This document shows, one piece after another, positions 1-8,889 of a DNA stretch of 64,000 nucleotides. The notes below the pieces were generated by a model, which saw only the letters and a list, made by a program, of their open reading frames with translations, did not search any database and was not told where the DNA came from. Both the position numbers and the translations under genes were made by a program. How positions within the stretch are numbered: the stretch's first letter is position 1; each line of letters begins with the position of its first letter. Source of the stretch: Nitrobacter sp. NHB1 (GTDB lineage Bacteria > Pseudomonadota > Alphaproteobacteria > Rhizobiales > Xanthobacteraceae); NCBI RefSeq assembly GCF_036964665.1, contig NZ_JBAMDA010000001.1, positions 1,488,001 through 1,552,000 of the forward strand, read 5' to 3'.

Positions 1-718
1 CGGTGTTGAGCGCGATCTGCCCGCTGCCGTTGACCGACGATGCCGTGGCGGGCGCGGTGTTGCCGTCCAGCGCATCGATCACGCCGGTCAGCGCGCTCAG
101 CGTCTGGTCGATGCCGATCGTGACGTTGCCGGAGGCGTCGGTGGTCGCCGCGCCGGACGCGGCGAACGTGACGGTCTTGCCGTTGACGGAAAAGCTGTCG
201 CCGGCCGCAGGGCCGGTCGGCGTCACGACCGCGCCGTCGGTCAGCGCACTGATAAGGGTGACGCCGGTTGCGGCGGCGTTGGCGGTGCCGGTCTTCAGGG
301 CGGTGCCGGGCGTCGCGGCGGCATTTGTGAACGGCGTCGTGCCTCTGAGATCGAGCGCGGTCGCGCCCGTCACGGGCAGGCTCGCCACCGACGACTTCTG
401 CGAATAGCCGACTTGTGATTGCAGAACCTGATTGGCGACCGACTTCGCGGTGTCGACCAGCTTCTGCAGCGAGGTCAGGCCGGTGTTGGCGGCCTGCAAC
501 ACCTGCACGCCGTTGCCGATGCCGTCGAGCAGATTGCTGATGTCGTTGGCGCGGTTGTCGAGCGCGGCGGCAGTGAAATAATTGGTCGGGTTGTCGAGGG
601 CCGTGTTGACCTTCTTGCCCGTGGAGAGCCGATTCTGCGTCGTCGCCAGCAGATCGGCGGTGGACTGCAACGAGAGCAGATTCTGGCGAACGGATGCCGA
701 GAGAACGATGTCGGACAT
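1..718 (-). CDS. fliC: Flagellin (3' end cut by the window edge)
   Basis: Structural subunit of the flagellar filament, exported through the flagellar type III apparatus. The frame opens with ATG at 718 and runs off the left edge, so about 239 residues of the N-terminal half are visible. The first 90 or so residues (starting MSDIVLSASVRQNLLSLQST, then a TGKKVNTALDNPTN stretch) are almost identical to the next flagellin at 1113-2672. They form the conserved D0/D1 coiled-coil region, followed by an Ala/Thr/Gly-rich variable domain. The two genes are tandem paralogues in the same direction. I infer redundant or mixed filament subunits. The C-terminal D0 helix cannot be checked here. Confidence 0.93.
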   Translation of the reverse strand, partial: MSDIVLSASVRQNLLSLQSTADLLATTQNRLSTGKKVNTALDNPTNYFTAAALDNRANDISNLLDGIGNGVQVLQAANTGLTSLQKLVDTAKSVANQVLQSQVGYSQKSSVASLPVTGATALDLRGTTPFTNAAATPGTALKTGTANAAATGVTLISALTDGAVVTPTGPAAGDSFSVNGKTVTFAASGAATTDASGNVTIGIDQTLSALTGVIDALDGNTAPATASSVNGSGQIALNT

Positions 719-1058
719 GTCTGGCCCTTCCCTGACGTAGGCGGACACCGGCTCATTACGGAGGAGCCGGTTCCTTGTCGGAAAGGTGAACGAGACGTTT
801 TAATTTATGGTTAACAGCAGATTAATGCCCCGCCATCGACGCTTCGGCACCCCGCCCTCCGTCCGTCCGTGACATCTGAAGCGCTTTCTGAATTCGAACG
901 ACAAAATGCGAGGCAGATGGTGGCTTTAGGGCGCTGTGCTCAACGCAGGATTCAAGAATCCGAACCGCCGCGTCATAAAATGTTTTTCTTGTTTTTCAAG
1001 ATGTTGTGAGCAGCCGCTGATAATCCAAACCAGAATGAGGTTACGGAATCGGCAAACG

Positions 1059-1087
1059 CAAAAACGGCGGGGTTTCCCCCGCCGTTT
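1059..1087 (-). terminator. Rho-independent terminator after the second flagellin
   Basis: Read on the minus strand, AACGGCGGGG and CCCCGCCGTT form a GC-rich stem closed by a GAAA-type loop and followed by a short T run. It lies about 25 bases past the stop codon of the 1113-2672 flagellin, the expected position for an intrinsic terminator of a strongly expressed gene. The rest of the 719-1112 spacer shows no gene. Confidence 0.8.
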
Positions 1088-1112
1088 CCGTTGTCTGATA
1101 AGTCGCTTACGA

Positions 1113-2672
1113 TTAGCGCAGCAACTGTAACACGCTCTGGTTCGACTGGTTGGCCAGCGCCAGCGCGGACACTGCAATCGACTGGCGGGTCGACAGCGCC
1201 TGGCTGTTGGCCGCTTCCTCGTTGGTGTCGGCCAGCGTCAGGTTGCTTGAGCCGGTCTGCAGCACGTTGATCAGGTTCTTGTTGAAGTCCTGACGGATCT
1301 GCACGATCGACAGGTTCGAACCGAAGGTCGAAGCCTGCGAGCGCAGCGTGCCGGACGCGTTGTTGAGCGAGTCCAGAACCTTGTTGGTCGTGGCGTTGTC
1401 GAGGAAGTCGGTGCCCGACGTCAGCGAGGACAGGCCGAGACCGGCCGGATCGAAGGTCACGCCCTGAATGGTCAGGGTGGACTTGCCGGTTTCGTTGAAC
1501 ACCAGCTTGAGCTGATCACCGTTGATCAGGTTGACGCCGTTGAAGGAAGAATCCTGCGCGGTCGTCCTGATCTGATCGATCACCGCATTGTACTGGCTGA
1601 TCAGCGTGCCACGGGTATTCTGTACGTTGGCGTCGGCAACCGGGGCGGAACCCGCACCGGCCGTGAACGGCCCCGTACCAGTGGCCGAACCGGCGAGCGC
1701 GCCGATCGTCGTCGACGCATAGTCGTTGGTCGTGGTGATCGTGAGCTTGCCGGTCGAATCGATCGATGCGCTCAGGTTGTTGTTGGTCAGCACGGTATTG
1801 AGTTGGTCGAGCGTGCTGACATTGGTGGCGACGCCGGTGGAACTGTCGTAGGTCTGGGTGCCGGCGCCGAAGGTGATGTCGAGGGCCTGACCGCCGGCGG
1901 TCGAACCGATCGTCAGTTGGAGGCCAGACAGACCGCCCGTGGTGCTTGCGTCGGTGCCGGCGGTCACCGTGGGGGTGGCGCCGAACACGCCCGTGGTGGT
2001 GCCACCGAGCGTGATGGCATCGGATGCACCCGCAGTATTCGTGCTGGTCAGCACGAGATGGCCCGAACCATCGTCCGTGGCATTCACTTTGGCAGAGGTG
2101 CCGACCTGGGTGTTGATCGCCGCTTCAAGATCGGAAAGCGAATATTTGCCGTCGCTGGCAGTGCCGCCGGTTGTCGACAAGGTCACCGACTGACTGTTGA
2201 CCGAGAAGGTGATTGCGCCGCCCGAAGCGTCGACCTGAGCGGATGACAGATCGACAGTGCTCGTGACCTTGGCGTTGGTTGCCGCGGTCGTCGTTCCGCC
2301 GAGCAGGTTCGACGCGGTCGCGCCGGTGATGGTGGCGCTGGCTTGAGACTTCGTGGAATAGCCCGACGGCGTCTGCAGCGCCTGGTTGGCGATCGACTTG
2401 GCGGTATCGACCAGCTTCTGCAGCGAGGTGATGCCGGTGTTGGCAGCCTGCAGCACCTGCACGCCGTTGCCGATCGAGTCGAGCAGGTTGTTGATGTCGC
2501 CGGCGCGGTTGTCGAGGCCCTGCGCGGTGAAGAAGTTGGTCGGATTGTCGAGCGCCGAGTTGACCTTGTTGCCGGTGGCAAGACGATTCTGCGTGGTGGA
2601 GAGCAGATCGGCGGTGGACTGGAGGGAGAGGAGGTTCTGGCGAACTGACGCCGAGAGAACGATACCGGACAT
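1113..2672 (-). CDS. fliC: Flagellin
   Basis: Filament subunit of 519 residues. The N-terminal D0/D1 region (MSGIVLSASVRQNLLSLQST, residues 1 to about 100) and the C-terminal helix (ending SNQSVLQLLR) are the conserved polymerisation segments. The central 300 residues are a low-complexity Gly/Thr/Ala-rich variable domain that would face outwards. The N-terminus uses the alphaproteobacterial NKVNSALDNPTNFF form instead of the enterobacterial LRVNSAKDD form. ATG start at 2672. A possible sigma-54 promoter lies 66 bases upstream and a strong hairpin terminator follows the stop. It is a tandem paralogue of the partial flagellin to its left. Confidence 0.96.
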   Translation of the reverse strand: MSGIVLSASVRQNLLSLQSTADLLSTTQNRLATGNKVNSALDNPTNFFTAQGLDNRAGDINNLLDSIGNGVQVLQAANTGITSLQKLVDTAKSIANQALQTPSGYSTKSQASATITGATASNLLGGTTTAATNAKVTSTVDLSSAQVDASGGAITFSVNSQSVTLSTTGGTASDGKYSLSDLEAAINTQVGTSAKVNATDDGSGHLVLTSTNTAGASDAITLGGTTTGVFGATPTVTAGTDASTTGGLSGLQLTIGSTAGGQALDITFGAGTQTYDSSTGVATNVSTLDQLNTVLTNNNLSASIDSTGKLTITTTNDYASTTIGALAGSATGTGPFTAGAGSAPVADANVQNTRGTLISQYNAVIDQIRTTAQDSSFNGVNLINGDQLKLVFNETGKSTLTIQGVTFDPAGLGLSSLTSGTDFLDNATTNKVLDSLNNASGTLRSQASTFGSNLSIVQIRQDFNKNLINVLQTGSSNLTLADTNEEAANSQALSTRQSIAVSALALANQSNQSVLQLLR

Positions 2673-2737
2673 TTGTCATACCTTTCTGGTGTGAACATTC
2701 GTGTACGTTGCGCCGATCGTTTCCATCGGACGACAAC

Positions 2738-2752
2738 GCAACCCTGGAACCA
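2738..2752 (-). promoter_or_regulatory. Candidate sigma-54 promoter of the second flagellin
   Basis: Minus-strand TGGTTCCAGGGTTGC keeps the essential GG-N10-GC spacing and the TTGC -12 element of TGGCAC-N5-TTGC, with two mismatches in the -24 element. It ends 66 bases before the flagellin start. Sigma-54 control of late flagellar genes is established in several alphaproteobacteria. The remainder of 2673-3034 shows nothing else I can name. Confidence 0.45.
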
Positions 2753-3034
2753 GGACTCTAAAAAAAACATGAACTTGCGCGGCACAGTTCGAATGAACGT
2801 CGATGCGCTTTCGGCGCTTCGCCACGGGCCGTCGGATCATTCGCCACCATGATGCCCTTGTGAACATTGCAGTTTCCTGCGGCCATCGATGGCGCCCCGC
2901 CGCCCCCGTTAATACGGCGTTAACCATGATCGGAAAGGATCGCGGCGTCGGTTGAATATGGACGTTATTCGGGCTGCTTGCGGCAACGCACATCCCGGCG
3001 TCACAGGATCCCGAAACGCCACAGGAGAGCTATC

Positions 3035-3466
3035 ATGGCGCTGAAGGTTGAGCTTCGCCCGCATGAGCGGATCATCATCGGCGCGTGCGTCATCACCAAC
3101 ACCGATCAGCGCGCCAGGCTGCTGATCGAAGGCGGCCGCACTCCGATCCTGCGCGAAAAGGATATCCTGACGCCGGAAACCGCCAATACGCCGGCCAAGC
3201 TGATCTATCTCGCCGTGCAGCTGATGTATCTCGCGCCCGAGCCGCAGATCAATCACAGCACCTATTTCAGCCTGTTGCGCGACGTCATCACGACCATGCC
3301 CGGCGCATGGCCGATCATCGAGGGCATCAACAACGACATCCTCAACGGCGACCTCTACAAGGCGCTCAAGGAGGTCAAGAAACTGATCGCCTATGAGAAG
3401 ACGCTGGCGGACATGAACGACAGCACCGCCGACCGCCCCGACGCCAGGGCGCAGCGCTCCGCCTGA
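3035..3466 (+). CDS. flbT: Flagellin post-transcriptional regulator FlbT
   Basis: FlbT is a small alphaproteobacterial protein that binds the 5' leader of flagellin mRNA and controls its stability and translation in step with flagellum assembly. The 143-residue product begins MALKVELRPHERIIIGACVI and contains the family pattern of ILREKDILTPE followed by an AKLIYLAVQLMY helix. ATG 3035 is chosen because it follows CAGGAGAGC; the open frame extends 19 codons further upstream without family similarity. It is divergent from the flagellin at 1113-2672. Its usual partner flaF is not visible in the window. Confidence 0.93.
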   Translation: MALKVELRPHERIIIGACVITNTDQRARLLIEGGRTPILREKDILTPETANTPAKLIYLAVQLMYLAPEPQINHSTYFSLLRDVITTMPGAWPIIEGINNDILNGDLYKALKEVKKLIAYEKTLADMNDSTADRPDARAQRSA

Positions 3467-3497
3467 ACTTGAGCTTGAACCTGCGCCCGAGCGCAGC

Positions 3498-5030
3498 TCA
3501 GCGTCCGGCTTCGCGAGTCTCCGATTCGTGAGATTCGGATTCGCGAGATTCGGATTCGCGCGCGCCGAATTCCAGCACCGCCGACACCAACGCTTCGATG
3601 TCGCGCATCCCGGTGCGATGGTTGACGATCGCCGCGCGGATCGCGAGCCGGCCGTCGAGCGTGGTCGTGGACGGCGCCGCTATACCCGACTCGTGCAGCG
3701 ATGCGACGATCTCGGCATTGACCCTGTCGGCATCGTCGGACCGATAGCGGAAGCACACGATGTTGAGTTGCACCGGCGCCAGCAATTCGAGCTTCGGCTC
3801 GGCGGCGATCTTCGCTTCGAGGCAGCGCGCGAGCGCGCAGGTCCGGGCGATCGTCGCGCCGAGCTTGTCGATGCCGTAGGCTTTCAACGTGAACCACGTC
3901 TTCAGCGCGCGAAATCCGCGCGACATGTCCGGCCCGTAGTCGCACGGCCACGGCGAGCCCGCCGCGAGCCCGCGCGTTTCCCGGCGCAGATACGCCGCCG
4001 GCGCCGCAAACGTCCGACGGTGCTGCTCGCCGTCGCGGACGAGGAGGAAGCCCGCGTCATAGGGCACCTGCCCCCATTTGTGGAAATCGAAAGCAATGGA
4101 GTCGGCGCTCTCGATGCCGGCGAGGCGCGGCGCGATCTCAGGCGACAGGATACCGAGCGCGCCGTACGCGCCGTCGATATGCAGCCACAGGTTCTCGTCG
4201 CGGCACAGCACATGCAACGCCGCCAGATCGTCGATCGCCCCGATGTCGACCGTCCCGGCCGATCCGATCACCAGAAACGGTTCAAGACCGGCGGTGCGAT
4301 CGGCAGCCACTTGCGCACGCAACGCATCGACATCGATGCGATGGCAGCGATCGACCGGAATCCGCCGCAGCGCGTCAGTGCCGAAGCCGGCGAGGTCCAT
4401 GGCCTGCGCGATGCAACCGTGCGTCGCCGCCGACGTATAGGCGGTGAGACCGGCGCCGCGATCCGACAGCCCCCGCTGGCGCACGGACGGGCCGAGCCGC
4501 GCCGCGCGCGCCACCAGCACCCCCATCAGGTTCGCCATCGATGTTCCCGTGACGAAGATGCCGCTCGCGGTATCGGGAAAGCCGAACATCTGCCGCACCC
4601 ACAGAACGATCTGGCGCTCGACCTCGATCGGAACGTGATCGCGGCCGCCGAGATTGGCGTTCAACCCGGCCGCCAGCATCTCGGCCAGCATCCCGACGGC
4701 GGTGCCACCCCCGTTGACCCACCCCATGAAGCCGGGATGGACGTTGCCGGCGACATACGGCGCGATGTGGTCGGCAAACTCCCGATAGATGTCGTCGAGA
4801 TCGCCGCCTGCACGCGGCAGCTCCTCGCGAAAACGCGCACGCGTCTCCGCAGGGATAGGCCTCCACACCGGGCGCTCGCGAACGCCGGCGATGTAATCGA
4901 ACATATCGTCGAGCATCCGGTGCCCCTGCTCGCGCAGTACGCCCCAGTCGTCCGGATCGAGTGTCTCGCCGACATCAGGCTGTGCACCCGGCCGTCCCGG
5001 TGGCGGCCCGTCGCGCCGTACGGCGGTCAC
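3498..5030 (-). CDS. PLP-dependent aromatic-L-amino-acid-type decarboxylase
   Basis: Group II pyridoxal-phosphate decarboxylase, 510 residues, in the family that removes the carboxyl group of aromatic amino acids, tyrosine or glutamate. Seen: the N-terminal substrate region with NVHPGFMGWVNGGGT, the cofactor-stacking His of HIDGAYGALG, and DFHKWGQ, where the Lys forms the Schiff base. GTG start at 5030. The substrate cannot be told from sequence. The last 25 residues are unusual: a run of five-residue units (ESES-R/H) encoded by 15-bp tandem repeats. It is convergent with flbT and lies downstream of flgL on the same strand, with 173 bases between, so a flagellar role is not implied. Confidence 0.88.
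   Translation of the reverse strand: MTAVRRDGPPPGRPGAQPDVGETLDPDDWGVLREQGHRMLDDMFDYIAGVRERPVWRPIPAETRARFREELPRAGGDLDDIYREFADHIAPYVAGNVHPGFMGWVNGGGTAVGMLAEMLAAGLNANLGGRDHVPIEVERQIVLWVRQMFGFPDTASGIFVTGTSMANLMGVLVARAARLGPSVRQRGLSDRGAGLTAYTSAATHGCIAQAMDLAGFGTDALRRIPVDRCHRIDVDALRAQVAADRTAGLEPFLVIGSAGTVDIGAIDDLAALHVLCRDENLWLHIDGAYGALGILSPEIAPRLAGIESADSIAFDFHKWGQVPYDAGFLLVRDGEQHRRTFAAPAAYLRRETRGLAAGSPWPCDYGPDMSRGFRALKTWFTLKAYGIDKLGATIARTCALARCLEAKIAAEPKLELLAPVQLNIVCFRYRSDDADRVNAEIVASLHESGIAAPSTTTLDGRLAIRAAIVNHRTGMRDIEALVSAVLEFGARESESRESESHESETREAGR
3516..3560. repeat. 15-bp tandem repeat in the decarboxylase 3' end
   Basis: Two identical copies of AGATTCGGATTCGCG (3531-3545 and 3546-3560) are preceded by a diverged copy (3516-3530). 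They encode Glu/Ser/Arg repeats at the C-terminus of the PLP decarboxylase. Confidence 0.9.
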
Positions 5031-5203
5031 GCCGCGCGACCCAGCTTATTGCGCGCGCGCTGCCGGAGCATATCCCCGGACGTCTCGAAGTTCATTCCCG
5101 GTCCCCGAACCCAACTTGACCTAAGCAATCCAATTCGAGGCTGCGGGGCTCGAATTTCCTGCCAGGCTGTAAATTGCCACGGTTCAGAACCTAATTCCAG
5201 TCG

Positions 5204-6976
5204 TCAGCCGATCGGCAGGAACTTCACCAGGCTGAGCTGCGAGAGCATCGAGGTCGTCTGGTAGGAGGCCTGCAGATCGGTCTGCAACGCCAGCAACTGG
5301 CTCGCGACCTGATCGGTGGAGACATTCTCGGCCTGATCGACGATGTTCTGCATCGTCGCCTGCGTCAGTGTCTGCCGCGCGGTCGCGTCCTTCATCACCG
5401 TCTGCGCGTTGGCGAGATCGGCCTGGATGTCCTGGATGCTCTGCTTGCCGGGCGTGACCGTCAGGTTCTGCGCAATGCGCGCGTTGAGCGCCGAGATCTG
5501 GTTGGCGCCGTTCGGATCGGTCGGCGACGTCGTCACCGCCGCGAGAACCGCAGCCGACTCCATCAGCGAGCGGATGGCGTCCTCGTTGGCGCGGATGCCG
5601 TATTGCACCGTTACCGACGAATCCACCCGTACGCTCGAGGTCGCGCGCGCCGATCCGGTGCCGGCATCGCCGGTGTACCACTGCACGGTGTTCGCCGCCG
5701 TGCCGTTCACAGCGCCGGTCGCGGTGGCCAGCGTCGCCGGCGGGGTGACGTCGACGCGCTGCGGCGGCGAATCGAAGAAATCATGCGTCGCCCGGATGGC
5801 GGAGGCCGCAACCAGCGAGGTCTTGGCCAGCGTTCCGATCGACTTCGTTAGCTGGGTGTTGAGATTGGCGGCGGTCGCCGCGGGCGTCGCGCCGATCGCG
5901 AAGCTGCCGGCCGGCGTCGGCACCTCGCTGGACGCTGTCAGTTGCACGGTTTCGCTGGAGCCGTCCGGAAGATTGAAGGTGAAGCTCACGGTATCGCCGG
6001 CGGCCGGGTTGGTAGCGCCGAGGTCGATCGAGGCCTGCGCCGGCGTCACCGTCACGCCCGCTACGTTTGAGCTGACGCCGGTCAGTTGCGCGCCATAAGG
6101 CGACGCGGTGGCCTCGGCGGCGGTCAGCGTCGCATTCAAATTGGTGGCGGTCGCCGCAGCGGTCGCGCCGATCTCGAACGATCCCGCGGGCGCCGGCACC
6201 GTTGTCGTCGCCGTCAGTTGAACGGTCTTGCTGGTGCCGTCGGCCTGCAGGAAGGTGAAATTGACGGTGTCGCCGTCGGCCGGATTGGTCGCGAGGTTGA
6301 CCGTCGCCGGCGTGTTGGTGACGGTCGCGCCCGTCAGCGTCGAGGTGACGTTGCCGAGCTTCAGGCCATAAACCGAAGGCGACGCATCCTCCGCAACCGA
6401 TACCGACGTCGTGGTCGGCGAGGAAATGTTGAGGCGGCCGAGTCCGCTGGCGCCGAGGTCGGCCTGGTTGCGCTCGGAGATGACCTGCTTCAACCCGGCC
6501 TGCCCGACCCCGTTGCCGTTCAGGATCAGGTCCGACGACGCCACCGGCTGCGTGTAGATCGTGCTGCCGGAAAAGATGTAGCGGTCGCCAGCCTGCGTAT
6601 TCAGAATACCGACCATCGATGAGAATTCGGATACCGCTGTCTGCTGGCCCGCGGTCTGTCCGGCGCTGCTCAGCGCCTGCGATCCGCTGTTCGCGGCGGT
6701 CTGCAACTGCGTGCCGATGTCGGACAGCGCCTGCAACGCGGTGTTGGCGACCTGGATGTTGGTGTTGATCTTCGTCATGGTGTCGGTGTACGCGGCGATG
6801 TTCGACAGTTGCGCGCGCGCGGCGATGGCAAAGCCTTCGTTGGCGCCCATGCCCGAATAGGTCGTCGACTTCTTGCCGCTGGTGAGTTGATTCTGCAAAT
6901 CGGCCATCTGCACCTTGAGACTCTGGATCGAGCTGCCGAGGATGGTATTGCCGAAGCTGATGCCGTTGATCGCCAT
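5204..6976 (-). CDS. flgL: Flagellar hook-filament junction protein FlgL
   Basis: FlgL (HAP3) joins the hook cap protein FlgK to the first flagellin ring. The 590-residue product begins MAINGISFGNTILGSSIQSL and continues with a flagellin-like N-terminal helix pair (MADLQNQLTSGKKSTTYSG). The C-terminal helix ends SMLSQLSLVKFLPIG. It is longer than the enterobacterial protein (about 317) because of a central insertion holding two copies of a roughly 70-residue domain (about residues 217-285 and 307-376), each ending in a GSF-IGA--AATA-NLN motif. ATG at 6976 lies 10 bases after the flgK stop, so flgE-flgK-flgL form an operon. Confidence 0.95.
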   Translation of the reverse strand: MAINGISFGNTILGSSIQSLKVQMADLQNQLTSGKKSTTYSGMGANEGFAIAARAQLSNIAAYTDTMTKINTNIQVANTALQALSDIGTQLQTAANSGSQALSSAGQTAGQQTAVSEFSSMVGILNTQAGDRYIFSGSTIYTQPVASSDLILNGNGVGQAGLKQVISERNQADLGASGLGRLNISSPTTTSVSVAEDASPSVYGLKLGNVTSTLTGATVTNTPATVNLATNPADGDTVNFTFLQADGTSKTVQLTATTTVPAPAGSFEIGATAAATATNLNATLTAAEATASPYGAQLTGVSSNVAGVTVTPAQASIDLGATNPAAGDTVSFTFNLPDGSSETVQLTASSEVPTPAGSFAIGATPAATAANLNTQLTKSIGTLAKTSLVAASAIRATHDFFDSPPQRVDVTPPATLATATGAVNGTAANTVQWYTGDAGTGSARATSSVRVDSSVTVQYGIRANEDAIRSLMESAAVLAAVTTSPTDPNGANQISALNARIAQNLTVTPGKQSIQDIQADLANAQTVMKDATARQTLTQATMQNIVDQAENVSTDQVASQLLALQTDLQASYQTTSMLSQLSLVKFLPIG

Positions 6977-6986
6977 ACGAACCGCC

Positions 6987-8849
6987 TTACAACTGCGCCT
7001 GCAGCAGCGTCTGCATCATGCTCTGCACCACCGACATCACATGCGCGTTTGCTGCGTAGGAATTTTGCAGCGCAATCAGATTGGTCATTTCGGTGTCGAT
7101 GTTCACGCCCGCCTTGGCGTTGAACTTCTCCTGCAACGTGTTGACGACGACGTCCTGGCCCTGCGCCACCTGCTTCGCGGTGGTCGCGGCGCTGCTCTGC
7201 ATGCTGACGAATTGCTGCAGGAACGACGGCAGCGTGCCCTTGAACGGAGCCGCCGCCGCGCCAAGCCCGGTGTTCGGCGCGTAGCTATAGGTCGCCGACG
7301 TCAACTGGTCGTAGAGGAAATCGGAGCGCGTGGTGTCGCCGGCCGGCGTCACCGGCGAGGTGCTGTAGACCGTGAGCTTGGAGGGATCGGCGAGCAGCGC
7401 GGCGTTGACCTGGATGCGGCCGGCCAGTCCCGTGATCTGCGACGCGGTACCCGTGATCGCGCCGGTATAGAGCGAGGCGCGGTCGGTGAAGAACGGCAGT
7501 TGCGGATTGCCCGAGGCCAGCGACTGCGTGGTCGTCGTGGTCGAGGCCGCGGTCACGGTCGAAGCGCCCGAACCGGTGACGCGCAACTGCGATCCGGCCG
7601 TGGAGAACGTCAGATGCGCCGACCCGCCTACTTGCGTGTTCAGTTGCGACACGATCGAGGCGAGCCCGCCCGAGAAATTGATGCCGATCACCTTGTCGTT
7701 CGGATTTGCCGCCGTGTTCGGAATCGGCAGCGCGGTCGAATCGTCCACCCGTACGACCGTGACGGTATGCGAGACGTTGCCGGAGTCGGTGTAGGTGACG
7801 TTGAACGAGTTGCCCGGCAGCACGTTCGACAGATCGGTGTCGAAGCCAGACGGCGGTCCGGCCACCGGCGTGCCGCCGGTCGTGACATCGGACAGCGCGC
7901 TGGCCAGCGTCGCCGCCATCTGGTCGACCTGGTTCTGCGCCTGCACCAGCGTCTTGTCGCGCAACTGGACGTCGGCGGCAATCTGGCCGGAGTTGATGCC
8001 TTGCGAGGCGATCATGTCGATCTTGGCGCCGTTCGGAAGCTGGCACATGATGGTGCCGACACTCGATTTGCTCGGATCGGCGCTCCACTGCGAACTCGCC
8101 GTGAGCGAGGACTGCGCGTTGAACGACAGTGTGGACGCCTGCACCCCGCCGACGAGCTGAATGCCCGACGTGGTGAACACCGACGTCTGATTGGTGCCGT
8201 CGGTGACCGCGCGGATGTCCATCAACCTTGAGAGCTGGTCGATCGCACTGTCGCGCTGATCCATCAGCGTCGCGGCGGCCGGGTCCTGGGCGCTCATGCC
8301 CTGAAGCTTCTGATTGATCTGGGCGATCTGGGCCATCGCGCCATTGGCCTGCGAGACCGACACCGAGAGATCCTGTTCGGCGTTGGAGCGCAGCGTCTGG
8401 ATGCCGCTGGTGGTGGCGTTGAGCTGTTGCGCCAGCGCCTGCGCGGCATTCAGCACCGAGGACTGCGCCGCCGTGTTGCCCGAACTTGCCGACAGCGCCT
8501 GCAATGCAGAGGTAAAATTGTTGAGCGCGTTTTCCAGCGTGCCGTCGTTGCCCGGCGTGCCATAGACATTCTGCAACTGACCAAGCACGTTGGCGATCTG
8601 GTCGGCATAGGCACCGCCGGCGTTTTCGGTCCGCAACTGCGACTGGACGTATGTATCGAGTGTGCGGTCGACGCCGATGACGCGGACGCCCGAGCCGGTG
8701 CTGCCGGTCACGATCTGGTCCTGCACCAGCGTCTGCGCGACGTAGCCCGGCGTGTTGGCGTTGGCGACATTGCCGGAGACGATCGACAGCGCGGCCTGAT
8801 TGGCGCGCAGGCCGGACATCGCGATGGAGAGGGCCGAACTCAAACTCAT
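6987..8849 (-). CDS. flgK: Flagellar hook-associated protein FlgK
   Basis: FlgK (HAP1) caps the distal end of the hook and, with FlgL, anchors the filament. The 620-residue product has the rod/hook-family N-terminus MSLSSALSIAMSGLRANQAA followed by VSGNVANANTPGYVAQ, the signature shared by axial flagellar proteins. Its C-terminal partner helix (LQNSYAANAHVMSVVQSMMQ) packs against it. The variable domain between is large. It lies between flgE (40 bases upstream) and flgL (10 bases downstream), all minus strand. Confidence 0.96.
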   Translation of the reverse strand: MSLSSALSIAMSGLRANQAALSIVSGNVANANTPGYVAQTLVQDQIVTGSTGSGVRVIGVDRTLDTYVQSQLRTENAGGAYADQIANVLGQLQNVYGTPGNDGTLENALNNFTSALQALSASSGNTAAQSSVLNAAQALAQQLNATTSGIQTLRSNAEQDLSVSVSQANGAMAQIAQINQKLQGMSAQDPAAATLMDQRDSAIDQLSRLMDIRAVTDGTNQTSVFTTSGIQLVGGVQASTLSFNAQSSLTASSQWSADPSKSSVGTIMCQLPNGAKIDMIASQGINSGQIAADVQLRDKTLVQAQNQVDQMAATLASALSDVTTGGTPVAGPPSGFDTDLSNVLPGNSFNVTYTDSGNVSHTVTVVRVDDSTALPIPNTAANPNDKVIGINFSGGLASIVSQLNTQVGGSAHLTFSTAGSQLRVTGSGASTVTAASTTTTTQSLASGNPQLPFFTDRASLYTGAITGTASQITGLAGRIQVNAALLADPSKLTVYSTSPVTPAGDTTRSDFLYDQLTSATYSYAPNTGLGAAAAPFKGTLPSFLQQFVSMQSSAATTAKQVAQGQDVVVNTLQEKFNAKAGVNIDTEMTNLIALQNSYAANAHVMSVVQSMMQTLLQAQL

Positions 8850-8889
8850 CTTTTTGCCCGCCTCAAAACCGGATCAATCCGCGGCGCGA

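Noticed and set aside
817-830. GG-N10-GC arrangement upstream of the first flagellin, considered as a sigma-54 promoter
   Set aside because: When GGCAT is aligned to the -24 element, the spacing to GC is one base short; the alternative alignment loses the element.
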